Shown one piece after another: positions 36,850 through 48,730 of a DNA stretch of 64,000 bases; position 1 is the first letter of the stretch, and each line of letters opens with the position of its first letter. Made by a program: the position numbers and the translations under genes. The DNA comes from Isoetes taiwanensis (lineage: Eukaryota; Streptophyta; Lycopodiopsida; Isoetales; Isoetaceae), in NCBI GenBank assembly GCA_021234155.1, contig JAJEKV010000109.1:1755359-1819358 (forward strand), written 5' to 3'. The notes under the pieces were generated by a model. The model did no database searches. It was not told the DNA's origin and worked only from the letters and a program-made list of their open reading frames with translations.

Positions 36850-38770
36850 TACTATTAAAGATACCCATGCATCTTCTTTGAGGCATATCAAAGACTCACA
36901 TGAGGGATGTCAACTAGTGTATGAAAATGAGTCATTCATGCAAGTGTACTAAAAAAAATGGTCCATAAATTGGTATTGTCCATAATTAATGAAATTGTGC
37001 TTGATAACACAAAAGCTTGTCTCTTGGAACCCGTACATATGCCAATATGCTCGTATACTAGCATATCGTTATACTCATTTTCTAAACCTTGTCAAGGACA
37101 ATTTTGCTCTTGTTTCATGAATGTCATGGGTATATTCATGCATGTCTACTTAGTATAAACTGCATTTTGAAGTCAGCAACTTTGATATCACCATTAGTAT
37201 GGTATTTTATGCTACCAGATCTTTCCAATAGTGACACGTGATACTTTGTTGTTATGGGGTGAACAACAACATGTGTGCGCCACTCAAAAGTCTAAAATCA
37301 TATATGATCGCTTAACATTGTCAGATAGCTATGTTCATATTTCCAGCCTATATCATAGGATTCCAAAGGCCCACAAGTATAATACATGTGTTTTGCCATG
37401 TATAATCTTGTTATGACATATAATCATAATTCATTTAGGTGTCATAATCTAGTGGATGATGTTATCCACAAGAACTTTCAAATCTTGTTAACTAGTCCAC
37501 ATAGACAAACTGTAATTCGAAGTGCCCATAATCTAGTGAGCAATTTCTAGGGGGGAGGACACAAACTTAAATTGCTAGTACAAGTGTGTATAAAGCACAA
37601 CTTAGGAACTCAAACGCACTTTCCCCCATATGCCATACGACCGTGGAATTGAGGGTTCTATCATCTTCCTTTCTTCCTTTCTTTTCTTTCTTTCATGCTT
37701 CGTGATTTTACAATTTGTTGAAATCCTTGGACCAACATAACTTCGTGAATTAATTCTTGTCGAGAAGGATAAATTCTATATCGAAACACCCCCCTCGAGA
37801 CAAAAAGGGAGAGAACCTCCTCACTCAAGACACTTGCAACATGGATGTTGCTTTTGGAGGATACAAATGAGGAAATGCTTCTCGATATGGAGGACCACAT
37901 TAGCGAACTATCTAGAGCAATGGACACTTTGTTTGATCTCTTAATAGTGAGCCCTACCATATATTGAGTCAAGCTTTGTATATATGATATATTGTTATCA
38001 ATAATCTACATTCTATGTGAATAAATTAGTATCAGCTAGTTCCTACTAGCAATGCTAGTTATTATTGTTCCATATGATCATAAACCACCATCCAGTCCTG
38101 GCGCTTGTTCCAAACAAGTTATCATTCATAAAGGAATTTCATACTCCAAGAAAAGTAATTTTCGACCTAACACATTCGGAATCTCTTCGAGATTCTTACT
38201 CTTGTAACCCTAATAGGAAATGTAATCTCTCATTTCTAGCCTCCCACATGCGTTATTGTTTGGGGTTCAACTTCCATGGCTAATGCATTATTTAATTGCC
38301 GTTTTTCTTAAACAATTGCTCCATATACTAGCAATTGTCTTCTTCCTTCACTCAAAGTCATGTAGCCATGTCTTCCTATTGGATGTTAGTTAGCCCAAAT
38401 AGAAGATAAGACACACACCATTTCATGTTTGGTTACCACACATGTTGAGCATGTAGTTGACCAAGATCACTAAGTGTATCCGGGGTAACTACTTCCTTAT
38501 TACAATGTCAACCTTTTACTTCCACATGAATCGTTCTTGATTCTACTTGTAATAGACATAAAACATAGGATCAACATTCTCTATTTTGACTATCATTATT
38601 AGAAACCTACACTACTAAAGTGATATCCTTTTCATAAGCTCAATATTTATAATCTAGTTTGTACACTACTACACTGCCTCCCTAACATGTTCTATGAATG
38701 TAATCATTATCCACTTGCCCTCAAACACATGGTGCTATATATGGTACCATGATAGCTACATGGTAGTTAT
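36850..38770. other. No supportable gene; AT-rich non-coding
   Basis: Short frames only. A pyrimidine-rich tract (tttcttcctttcttttctttctttc, split here as a run at 37668-37694) and scattered 'cataatctagtgga' echoes (37440-37460, 37530-37545) are the only structures seen. Confidence 0.4.
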
Positions 38771-38774
38771 ATAT

Positions 38775-39330
38775 AGAGTTTTTTTTTGCATCGAGTATTT
38801 ATACATTAAGTATTTATACATTGTGTATTTATACATATCATATTTATACATAGAGCGGTTAAATATAGAGTAATTAGACATAGAGTATTTATGCATAGAG
38901 TATTTGTACATAGAGTAGTTATACATAGAGTATCTGTACATATAGAGTTTTTATGCATCGAGTATTTATACAACAGTGTATTTATACGTTGTGTATTTAT
39001 ACATATCATATTTATACATAGAGCGGTTAAATATAGAGTAATTAGACATAGAGTTTTTATGCATAGAGTATTTATACGTAGTATATTTATACATACAATA
39101 TGTATACATAGAAAATTTATACATAGAGTATTTATACATAGAGTATTTATACATAGAGTATTTGTACATAGAATATTTGTACATAGAGTGGTTGTACATA
39201 GAGTAATTAAACATAGAGTTATTATGTATAGAGTATCTATATATAGTGTATTTATACAAAGTACCATAGAGAATTTATACAGAGTATACAGAGTATATAG
39301 AGTATATAGAGAATTCTATTTTCCAACACA
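38775..39330. repeat. 15-bp minisatellite, unit CATAGAGTATTTATA
   Basis: About 35 imperfect units. Because the period is a multiple of three and variants rarely create stops, long frames stay open on both strands (peptides such as MYKYSMYKYS and HRVFIHRVFI). Within it, a longer segment of roughly 155 bp, starting tatttatacattgtgtattt near 38815 and again near 38970, is duplicated, with matched variants. The right end decays into gagtatatagagtatatag. I treat it as non-coding. Confidence 0.9.
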
Positions 39331-39514
39331 TCTTGATGCCCCAAGGCATTTCCAATTTCATTTCTAATTGTATTTCCCAACACATCTAGGCAAGGTGTTC
39401 TCCAATTCCTTCCAACCACTTTTCCTTTTCTTTGCCTGCCTCTTCCTCTTTCCAAGAGTGGCTTGACCCTAGCAAGACTCGTGCCATAGATCTCCTCTTC
39501 CTTCAACTCTGGCA

Positions 39515-40050
39515 AAGATGTTATGATTCACAAGGCACCCAAAAATTTAACCATCATAACAAACCATTGAAGAACCACTATAGATGTGGTTTTTAATGCT
39601 AAAAAAATCATCGTTAACAAAAACCATATAACATAGTGGTTTTCATATCTATTACGTGGTTATTCATGTTGGTTTCTTATTATAGTGTGGTTTATTAAAA
39701 CCTATATTAGTTTACTACATGGTTTCTAGCATGAACAATTGTCATCTGTGTTGGTTTTCCAATGCATTATGGTTTATTAAATCTATAGTGGTTTATAACA
39801 TCGGTTTTCAACACAACTTTAAATTTAGATGGTTTTTTATGTTGGTTTTTTATTATCACAAAGTTGAAGGAGTTTATGGCATGGCCTTTTAGATCAATTT
39901 GAATGCCATGGTGGTTTTTCATGCTAGTTTTCTATTGCCATGGTGTATATATTATAAAATGGTTATGGTTGTAGCATAGTTTCAATGCCGAGTTAATTGT
40001 CATGGTAATTATTCAGGTTAATCATAAGGCACCTAAAAAACTATTGTCAT
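39515..40050 (+). mobile_element. Remnant of a MULE 3' end followed by GTGGTTT-rich tract
   Basis: The string cacaaggcacccaaaaa (39524-39541) matches, in inverted orientation, codons near the C-terminus of the MULE transposase at 45.26-46.0 kb (RHPKIKP region, plus-strand tttttgggtgccttgtg near 45370). About 500 bp full of gtggttt, tggtttt and ggtttat follows, as it does downstream of the MULE gene. This suggests a second, truncated MULE copy facing the first. Confidence 0.45.
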
Positions 40051-41510
40051 ACTATGGCTCTAATGACTCTGAAACTTCTTGAAATAGATGATGCAAATCA
40101 AGCGGACGAGGATCGATCTCTTCTGGAGCCTTATATTTCAGCCCTTTATGGCATAAATTTCATTGACGTTGATAAACTTGCTACTGGTTTTGTAATTCAA
40201 GCTTCTTAGATAGCTGCCAACATTAGCAGACCAAGCCGTAAACCTAAAACATTCAGGTGCCTTTTGTCTTTCATTTGGAAAGATGAAAATAGAGTGGATT
40301 TATGACTTCTTGTTGGAACTTCTCTTGTTGGAACTGCCAGGGATTTATGGAATTTTTGAAGTTGCTCATGTATCCTAGAAGTTGCATCATGGCCTTAGAG
40401 AAAGATGTCCTAATGCAAAGGTGATTAGAATGCGGACATATATATATCTCCTCCTTCCAACGTAAGAGGATCCATAAAATTATTGTATTTATTACCTTCA
40501 TGGACCTACATAGCCATGGGACCTAGGCTATGGCATGAAAATAGGTCACAATAAAATAAAAATTGAATTGAATTGAATTGGTTTTGAATGCCCTCGGAGA
40601 CTGTTGACCCTCAACTGGCTTTAAGAGTCAAACACAAGAAGCAAACTTGAAACAATGCTCAAGTTGCGGTTAGAACCTCCAGATCACTTAAGGCATTATA
40701 GGTAGCAAAGAAGCCAATAAGGTGTATAGTAAGATTGTTTAAGGAACGACAAAGAGGACCAATCAGAGCTATATCGATCATGAATGTAATCAGTATCTCA
40801 AACACATTAAAAATCATTTATAGGTCATAAACTATCATAAGGAGACAAATACCAATAAGATCTTTTGCAAATTTAACTGAAGAGTTCACAAGAGCTTCAA
40901 AGGTCTTCTAATCTTGTTCTGCAAGTAAAATAGTAAGATCTTGAGCTCGTCTGGGCCTTCAAAAGTTTCTGCGATCCGTCCTTGGTATATAGTTTCAATT
41001 TTTAAGGTTCTTGGCATCTTACGGCGTGATTTATGGCTTGACAGACTCCTTATGTGTGAGAATCTAAGAATAGGTAGGTCCCAGGGATTAAGGATCCAAG
41101 TCCAGCACGACCAGAGCGTGTTTCTAGATTTAGGGTTCATTCAGCAGTATTTTCGAGCAACTCCATGATATAGTGCCCGTATTTATTCCAGTATAAACCA
41201 TGAATATTCCTTATTTTGCGTCTTGAAAAGTCTCCACTATGGTTTTGATGTTTTTTCTCATAAAATAATTTCAAGCTTTGCTATTTTGCCATGGAAAGAG
41301 TATGAAGAGTATTAAAATAAAATAAAATAATTTCCATGCTTTGTTACTAAGAAGAGTATGAAATTTTTGTAAGGCATCTTTAAGCCAGATACAAGGACAT
41401 AGGTGGATCATGGAGACACGTACGACCATGGGGAAACACGAAAATATAGTGAATGAAGCATGGAGTATGGAATTAAATGACTAATGGTGGCACATAGAAA
41501 TAAAAGTTGA
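40051..41510. other. No supportable gene
   Basis: AT-rich decayed sequence. A short (GAATT)n microsatellite lies at about 40559-40580. Short frames at 40886-41168 on both strands have no recognisable domain. Confidence 0.4.
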
Positions 41511-41512
41511 AA

Positions 41513-41770
41513 TGGCTACGCAAGAGAACTCCCAAAGGTGAGTTTGGACAATATAAGCACAAGAGAGAATAAAAGTGGAATATGAATATAGGAAGAAAAT
41601 GAATAGGCAAAAACATTCAAAGGTAAGTTTTGGGTAAAATAAACATATAGGAGAATAAAGATGGAATACGAATGTGGAGAAGAAAATGGCTAGGCAAAAA
41701 TTCTAATGGCAAGTTTAGGGCCAAATAGACACAATAGAGAATAAAAATGGGATATGGATGTGAGGAGGAA
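41513..41770. repeat. Three diverged ~95-bp tandem repeats
   Basis: Each unit contains gagaataaa(a/g)(g/a)tgga/gata(t/c)g, then a GA-rich stretch, then atggctaggcaaaaa and a 'gg(t/c)aagttt(t/a)gg' block. Divergence is about one base in five by eye. Confidence 0.55.
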
Positions 41771-42335
41771 AGAAATGGCTAGAATCTTGAAACCAAATAC
41801 CAAGGGATCTTCCAAACTCTAACTTCCAATCTTCAAATGAGTATCTTTTAAACTTTAGAGTCTTCTAGAACATGATTTTGACCAAATGTTTGGTCCACAA
41901 ATAAAGTACCTTTTATGGAGTTTGACCTTGAATGCTTTGTGTTGACCTTGAAGATAAGCCTCTTTTGCTTGGCTTTCACATCAATGTTAGCTAACAAATT
42001 CTTCCAATAGTTGACCTAGTCTTCAAGCATAGACTAAATAATTAGTATGTCGCCCTTTGGGGGCAATAGAGACCAACATCAACACCAACAAACACCAACA
42101 AGTAAGATATATATGCTATGACCTTTTTCATTTTTGTCCGATATTGGAATCGCTGATGAATGGATAATGTTATTTGATGTTTCAAAATGCTAGGAACGAT
42201 TAGGATATACCCTTGACCCTAAACGCACTCGAAATGCCCTCACCCTAAAGTTTCTATGTTCCCAAAGATCACGGCAATATGCTCTATGGCTATGGCCATG
42301 ACCGATTTGGCTCTGGCCATGACCGAGTTGGTCTT
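41771..42335. other. No supportable gene
   Basis: TTGACC-rich decayed sequence with the string gccctttgggggcaa near 42052-42066. Possibly old retroelement sequence, but no LTR pair, PBS or coding was found. Confidence 0.35.
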
Positions 42336-43199
42336 GATCTGAAGCAGTGGACATAGAAGGCAGACTGTAAATAAGAATCGTCTTTGCATTCAAGATGGCT
42401 AAAGATAGGTGCAAGGCTGCCGTTGCAACTTCACAGAGGTATTTTTCTTGGAGAGGTTTGATTCCATCCTGGTCCAATTGATTGCTACACAGTGAAAGAA
42501 TATGATCCCTAAGCATAAAAATTTGCTCTTTCACATAGCATATTTGCAATGCATGTTATCTTGAGTAACGCATGCATGTGTGAAGCAATGAAGAGGGCAG
42601 AAGCAGAAGCCTCTTAAAATGGATCAATGCATACATATTTTGAAAATAGTTCTGCTTTTGATCATGCTTGTTTATTCATTTCCTTCTAGTCCTTGATTGT
42701 TTCCTATATTACCAGGAAGAGGAGCTTTATGCCCTTTCAAACCAGTAAGAAGAACAGGTTACTCTATGAAGATTCATGATCTGAAGCAGTGGACATAGAA
42801 TGCAGATTGTAAAAGGGAAATCGTCTTTGCATCAAAGATAGCTAAAGGTAGGTGAAAGGCTGCCGTTGCAAATTCTTTTCTGAGGTATTTTTCTTGGAGA
42901 GGTTTAATTCCATCCTGGTCCAATTGATTGCTACACAGTGAAAGAGTATGGTCCCTAAGCAAAGAAATTTGCTCTTCCACATAGTATATTTATAATACAT
43001 GTTATCTTGAGTAACGCATGCATGTGTGATGCAATGAAGAAGGCAGAGGCATAAGGCTTCTAAAATGGATCAATGCGTACATATTTCGAAAATAGTTCTG
43101 CCTTTGATCATGCTTGTTTATTAATTTCCTTCTGATTCTTGATTGTTTATGCCCTTTATGCACCATTGCTGGAAGAATAGGTTACTCTATGAAGATTCA
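42336..43199 (-). repeat. Tandem duplication, offset 442 bp, with a coding-like segment
   Basis: The segment starting gatctgaagcagtggacat at 42336 recurs at 42778, and a third short echo (ggttactctatgaagattcat) marks the junctions near 42757 and 43180. Copies are about 90% identical by eye. Both keep a minus-strand frame with LSLCSNQLDQDGIKPLQEKY (42549-42190 and 42980-42774), which suggests a duplicated exon; the protein is not recognised. In the left copy the frame continues into a Gly/His/Ser-rich tail. Confidence 0.7.
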
Positions 43200-44390
43200 T
43201 ACCTGCAAAATTGGTCGATCGGAAATACTTTCTTCAACGTGCTATCCCAAGTGTAATTGTGGTGATTTTTACTATGTCTAGTTCTCACATGCTCCGCGTT
43301 GCAACGACCTTCGCCACATTGTTTTTTGGCATATATAAGAAAGACCAAGGGGGGAGGAATTAATTCAAATGAGCCCTTAATAATGAAAAAAAAAACCATT
43401 GTGGAAACCTTATTTCAGAACGTGAGCACATGAATAACGGGTAAGACAGTAACGGCTCCTGTGTAACAGCTGGTTTAATCATGCGGATTGGGCTTTATTT
43501 TGTGTCTCGTCTAATGATTTTTTCACTACAGCAACTGACTGATTCATTTTCCTTGCAAAACACTGACGATGTGAGCCTAGAGCTCCGCTATGGCGGTCCA
43601 TACTGGCGCCCTCTCTCCTTGCATGCTTGTACATTTTTCAGCAATTGCATGCTGGCCTGGTTTGCATGCTTACGACCATTGAATAGAAGAGAAGCATATC
43701 CCTGGATCGAAGCTTTTTCTGCAAATACGGTGAAGCTTCTTCTGCAAATCTTGCGATGCTTCCTTTTTTATATTATAGGATATGTATGCCAAAGATCCAG
43801 GTTCTAGATTTGGAGTAGGCTGGCGATGGCAGATAAGCTCCAACTAATCTCTATTAGATTTAATAAATAGGTTATTCCTTAGATTATTCCTAGACTAACA
43901 TTCTCATATGCAGGTTCTTCAGCTCTTTGATAGCTATGGCGATGTCTGCACATTCCGTCCCCACATTCAGCCATGTTCCTTTCAAGTTTCAGCCATGTTC
44001 TATTTGATTTGTAAGAAGCCAGACCGGACGGTCCCAGTCCCATGATCTAAACTCCTGCTTTTTGTGTTTGATGGCTATGGCATTCTTTGATACGGCCAGG
44101 TATACAACGATTTGATACTTCAGCTTTATTTTGCTCATACTATGGGCTTACTTCTATATGCATGTCAGATGATTTTGAGAACGATGCTGCATTGGATCAA
44201 TGATGGGCTCTAATTCCTTATTTTATTCTCCCTCACAGCAATCGTTTGCAGCGGGGCTGGTATATCCCTGCTCTTTGAACTCCGCATTGTACTTATTCTT
44301 CTAGCGACCTTGTATTGTTAGCATTTGAGCATTCTTCATGGTCAGCATCAAACTAGCGACCGCAAGGGCTATATCAAACTGCTGATTCTT
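43200..44390. other. No supportable gene
   Basis: Short frames on the plus strand (e.g. 43481-43807, with hydrophobic and Arg-rich stretches) without a recognisable domain. AG-rich and T-rich strings could be old exon-intron structure, but none can be joined convincingly. Confidence 0.35.
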
Positions 44391-44393
44391 AAT

Positions 44394-44516
44394 CTGGAAC
44401 CCTTTGTTATGCAGGAGATTTTGGTAGAGCTAGACAACGAATGCTTGGTAAAGAGCATTAACCTGGAACCCTTTGCTATGCAGGAGATTCTGGTGGAGCT
44501 AGACAACGAATGCTGA
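44394..44516 (+). repeat. 69-bp tandem duplication in a short open frame
   Basis: The string ctggaaccctttg at 44394 recurs at 44463. The frame 44325-44516 therefore repeats a 23-residue block, LEPF(V/A)MQEILVELDNEC. The duplicate ends in a stop. The frame is only 63 codons; the period being a multiple of three may be chance. Confidence 0.7.
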
Positions 44517-44659
44517 AAGTGATTTTTGAAGTGGGTTATTGTGCTATTTGGGGTTATTTTTTCTATTTAAATAAGTGGGATAATGGTTCAACCAAGGTTC
44601 AAATCCTTGGAGCTCCTTTGATTTATCTGCAATACCAAAAGTAAAGACTATTCACGCTT

Positions 44660-45255
44660 TAAAATGTTCTAGAAACGGCTTGCACTAAGAAACTACTATA
44701 TGCTTAAGAACCACTACATGCCTAGAGATAAAATTATATTGTGTTGATAAACTAATTTAGAACGCTTTGGACAATAAAACATTAGTGATCTGTAACCTTA
44801 ACCACATTACAAAGTCTACTAAGTCGATATGGCTTAAGTGCACAAAAAATGGAAGGCTTTAGATATGCTTTGGACAATAAAGCACTAGTGATCTATAACC
44901 TTAAGCACAATATAAAGTCTATTAAAAAAACCTATATGGTTTGAATGCACAAAAATGGGAAGGTTTAGACCATTAAACATATGTGATTTGTGTCATTTTA
45001 ACATAATACGAACCATATAAATTTATCACAATAGCTTTCCATCATAATCTAGCACTTGAAGAACCACATCACATAACATCATATCATTCCCAATCTTATT
45101 ACCACCACGTTATACCACATTAACAAACCATATACATTAACCACAATATTAAACGACTACAATTAAAATGTTAGAAAACCATATTATTGAACACCATAAA
45201 TGAACCATTGATAATTACTCTATCGAAATACCACTTTAATCAAGCATCTAAATGA
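44660..45255 (-). mobile_element. AACCAC/GGTT-rich subterminal tract at the 3' side of the MULE
   Basis: Many short motifs (aaccacta, aaccatata, accaccacg, aaccactt) are spaced 15-40 bp apart, reading GTGGTT on the strand of the transposase. A duplicated block, gcttt(g)gacaataaa(g/a)ca..agtgatct (44763 and 44869), is also present. Its position right after the transposase stop suggests element DNA. Confidence 0.5.
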
Positions 45256-45260
45256 ACCAC

Positions 45261-47390
45261 TTATTTTAGCCTTGTATTGTTTTTAATGATATCAACCCAC
45301 AAAGATGCATTGGTTTTTTTTAATGGTTTCTTATGTATAACTGAGGAAAAAGCCCACCATGGTTTTATTTTTGGGTGCCTTGTGATTGTGTCATTGACCT
45401 CCTCCTCATTCATCCTTTCAAGTCTAGTGTCAAGCTGTCTCATCATCAGTTCCGTGGCTATGAGGAGGGTGGGATCCTTTGAGGCCCATTCCATAACCCT
45501 AGCAACACAACATTCCAAAGATGCCCTAGCATCTTCCACTGTCAAGCCAACTTTTGGCGTGGGTTTAATGTCATCCTCTAGACTAATTATGTCCATCTCA
45601 ATCCCTTCAGGGATATCAACATGGGTGTCCCCAGATCTACATGAGCACAAAAGCTCCATGCCACCACATGCATTTCCATGTTGGGACCCTAGAACTCTAA
45701 GGAGGTCCTGATCCCTGTACCTGTCCTTCAGTTGGATAACCTTCACCTGGTGTTTGCAAACGTTTCCCTTGGCACTCCATGGGCAATCAGAACTTGCCCA
45801 ATTCCTATGTGCCCCATTCAAAAAGTAGGGTTGGCGGTTCAGATCAAGAGTTTGGATATATGCCTCTTCTCCACTGGGGTCGACGAATGTGACTGCATCA
45901 TCCGAAATTCGCCTAGCTCCTCGAATAGCCGACTCTATAATTTGCTCTTGTGATGTGTTTATTACAAAACCAGCATCCTTCATCCCCCTGTTGGCAAGCA
46001 AAAAATACACTATGGAGTGTTAGTGCATACAAAAGGAGGCAAATTTTAGTCACTTCTACTAATTACCTAGAGTATGCCATGTAGGTCTTCACATCATGAA
46101 CACGCATGTGAAGCAGCCAATCTATCCTCCTGCCTTTTAGTTGGGACTTGGAAATCCCAAGGTGCAATTTTAGTGCCTTGTGCCAAGCTTCTATTGCAGC
46201 GTTGGTTTCTTGATTGGAATGGGGAAAGATTCCTGTGGCCAAGACCCAATCACAAATGTTGCGAGTCCACTCTTGACTCATGTAGGAGGCCAACTTTGGA
46301 TATTGTGGGTACTTTCTCTTTAAGGTCTCTAACATCCTTGTGGCCTCTTGTCTAACAGCCTCATTGTAATCATCCCCTTTAGTCATTGTTACCTGGGGGA
46401 CACTTTGTTCCATACATGATCTCGCCTAACTCCTTAAACATTTGGTTTCTCAAATCCTTGTTCTTCACATGCTTTGTCAACCACTTCAACCAATCTCTTC
46501 TCACATGCCAAATGCAAAGATGGACACGTACGCCAGGGAAAAACTACGGTGGAGAAAGTTAACACATGGTCAAAATGGACACAAAACAAATCAAAACTCA
46601 AATGAAGATATCTAGGGAAACATTATTACCTTTTTTATTGCATGTATTTCGGCGTCACAAGAATCGGTGATAAAACATGAGGGCTTCCATGTTGAATCAT
46701 GAAGTTCGACCCACACTTTAATCCATTGAGAGTGAAGAGGTAATACCTTCAATGTAAATAGAAACACGCTTTAGCAAACTTAATTTCCAAGGAACATCAA
46801 AACGAGCAACCAAACCTCTTCTCGTTTGTCTTGTAGGTAGAGTCAAGGCATATAGCCCTATCCTTTCCAAATCTCAATAAGGTATCCCTTTGAATGGGCG
46901 TCATGACCCCAAGTTGAAAGATGCCACCTTGCTCGTAATAAAAGACACTATCTTGGTGTTGTTGCATCCATATATGGATGCTTGTTGCTTGGTCTTCATG
47001 CAACTTCCAAACAGTTCGAGCCACTAACTTGTCAATGTTGTAGATTTCATGCATCTTCACCATGTCGTCTCTGCAAAGCCCATCCAACCCAACTAGCTCC
47101 TTCTTCAAGTTCACCCTCTCCTGGTGGATGTTCATCACCATTCTAGGTGAATGCACTAGCTTCTATTTGATCCATTCTTTCTTTTTTCAATTGGTGAGCC
47201 ATGGTGCTAGCCTATACCTCAACCCTTTCTCAATAGGTAGTGCTTTATCGCGGGCAGTTGCACCTTCCCCGGTTCACATGATCCCATTTGTGGTAGGTAA
47301 TTTGAGTGCAATCAGGAAGAAGGTAGAGCTGTTTCAAAGTAAAATGACAACCAGTGAGGTGGGAATGTGGCACTCTCACACCAATTGAGT
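45261..47390 (-). pseudogene. Mutator-like (MULE) transposase with SWIM zinc finger
   Basis: Minus-strand exons: up to about 46797 from 47156, including AICLDSTYKTNEKR (first catalytic Asp in the usual D-S-T-Y-K-T-N setting); 46746-46630, including WKPSCFITDSCDAEIHAIKK (second Asp); about 46540-46400, with VHLCIWHVRRDWLKWL (the C-x-W-H-V-R-R-x-W motif); then, after a one-base frame change at a C run near 46400, to 46067 (with NQETNAAIEAWHKALK, holding the expected catalytic Glu region); and 45987-45261 with a SWIM finger CPWSAKGNVCKH. Introns 46066-45988 and 46629 to about 46545 have GT-AG ends. Stops separate an N-terminal part around 47390-47160 from the rest, so the copy is probably dead. 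A further frame (47675-47376) upstream may be 5' coding. Confidence 0.75.
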
Positions 47391-47799
47391 ACCTTCCCCT
47401 TGCGGATCAGGACCCTGGTGCTCTAACATGATCCAGGGTAGTCGACTGTGGTCAAAATGCCCTTTTGCTGTGGTCTGCTTTTGCCAAATGCTCCGCTTTG
47501 CAATGCCACTAGAAATGATGTCAGAGCTTGCACCACTGCAAGGAGATGGATTTGAGTTGTTCCAGGCACTTACACCCTCAATCTTCTCGTCCAGGTCCAT
47601 GCCAAACTCCCCGTCGCCGTCATCAAACTGAGACAGGGCAAAACAAAAGCAGGTGATTCTATGGGATGGTATCACCGTACATGGGCTGAGAATTAATAAA
47701 ATTCCAGCGGAGTGGACTCACGACGATGCAATGGCCATCGATCTGGTCCTACGTCTGTGGTCCCGATATTGTCACGTGTCGGGCATGCAAGTGAGTAGC

Positions 47800-48330
47800 T
47801 GGAGTGATTCCACCTTGCGGAATTACAAAGACGTCCGAAGCAATTAAAAATCGGCGATTCCGTCTGGCGGAATTGTCCGCTGGGCGGAGTTGCAACGGGG
47901 TGACTCCGCCGGGCGGAATTACATTGGAGTGATTCCGCCGGGCAGAATTGGTCTGGGGTGATTCCGCCGGGCGGAAGTGCAGCTGGGTGATTTTACCTGG
48001 CGGGATATCGTCGACAGTATTCCATCTCGTAGAATCTGCCACGGGTGATTTCGCGGGGATGAATGCTAGAACGTGATTCCATTCGGTGGTATCAAGGGAG
48101 TGTGATTCCGTCGCGCGGAATAAAGAAGCGGTGATTCCGTTCGGTGGTATTATATCGTGGTGATTCTGCGGGGAGATATAGAACAGACGGCCAGGATGCA
48201 CCCTGTAGAGAGAGGGCTACGATACATCAAAGGGTACCTGACTCTGTCAGGTACAGAAAACGGAAGCTCCGGAACAGATCCTGTTCTCAGAGGGTCTGTG
48301 ATTCCGCGGGAGAGTATTCACCGCGATGGA
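47800..48330. repeat. ~29-bp-period array of GC palindromes, ATTCCGCC-N-GGCGGAAT
   Basis: At least 15 gattcc...ggaat-type units occur. The core three (starting near 47903, 47932, 47961) are spaced exactly 29 bp. Each unit holds a near-perfect 17-bp inverted repeat separated by about 12 variable bases. Towards 48330 the units decay (gattccattcggtggta, gattctgcgggga). A minus-strand frame of 150 codons crosses it only because units rarely contain stops. It lies upstream of the MULE transposase. Confidence 0.8.
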
Positions 48331-48429
48331 ATCACCAAAACCAAGGTAAAGCTATTTTCACCCTGCTTTGAAAGTAGAATGATGAGCATTTGCAGTAACA
48401 TACACATTTGTAGGCTCCCCAATGATGGC

Positions 48430-48730
48430 TACCAGTAGTATGTGCCAAGCAATCATGATTTAGATGGTCAAAACCATGTTAAAATCTTATATAATGGTTT
48501 TAACAAGCCATTAATAAAGCACTATGTATGCATGAATATGTGGAATTTGTCTCACAAACCACAATTGGTTTTAAAATACCATTGTACAACATTGATAACA
48601 ACATCAATAACCACTATAAGTTTGGACAAACCACTATAACATGTGGTTTTCTTCTACTAAATTAATTTATGCATAAAGAACCACATATATGATGGTTTTT
48701 GCATGATATGATACTAGTTAAATATAGTTG
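48430..48730. mobile_element. AACCAC/GTGGTT-rich subterminal tract at the 5' side of the MULE
   Basis: At least ten short motifs in both orientations (aaaaccatg, atggtttt, aaccacaa, aaccactata twice, gtggtttt, aaccacatat) occur within 300 bp. It mirrors the tract beyond the transposase 3' end, so the element may extend from about 44.65 to about 48.73 kb. No exact terminal inverted repeat or 9-bp target duplication could be fixed by eye. Confidence 0.5.

Noticed and set aside
38806-39367. Long open frames with M-Y-K-Y or H-R-V-F repeats
   Set aside because: Produced on both strands by a 15-bp minisatellite; no start context, splice signals or non-repetitive sequence.
45277-45711. 144-codon plus-strand frame
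   Set aside because: Antisense shadow of the MULE SWIM exon.
47749-48201. 150-codon minus-strand frame
   Set aside because: Lies entirely in the GC palindrome array; the amino-acid repeats follow the DNA repeat.
47800-48330. CRISPR-like array (29-bp period, palindromic repeats)
   Set aside because: Repeats are degenerate, spacers are not of uniform unique type, no cas genes are present and the context is a eukaryotic nuclear genome.
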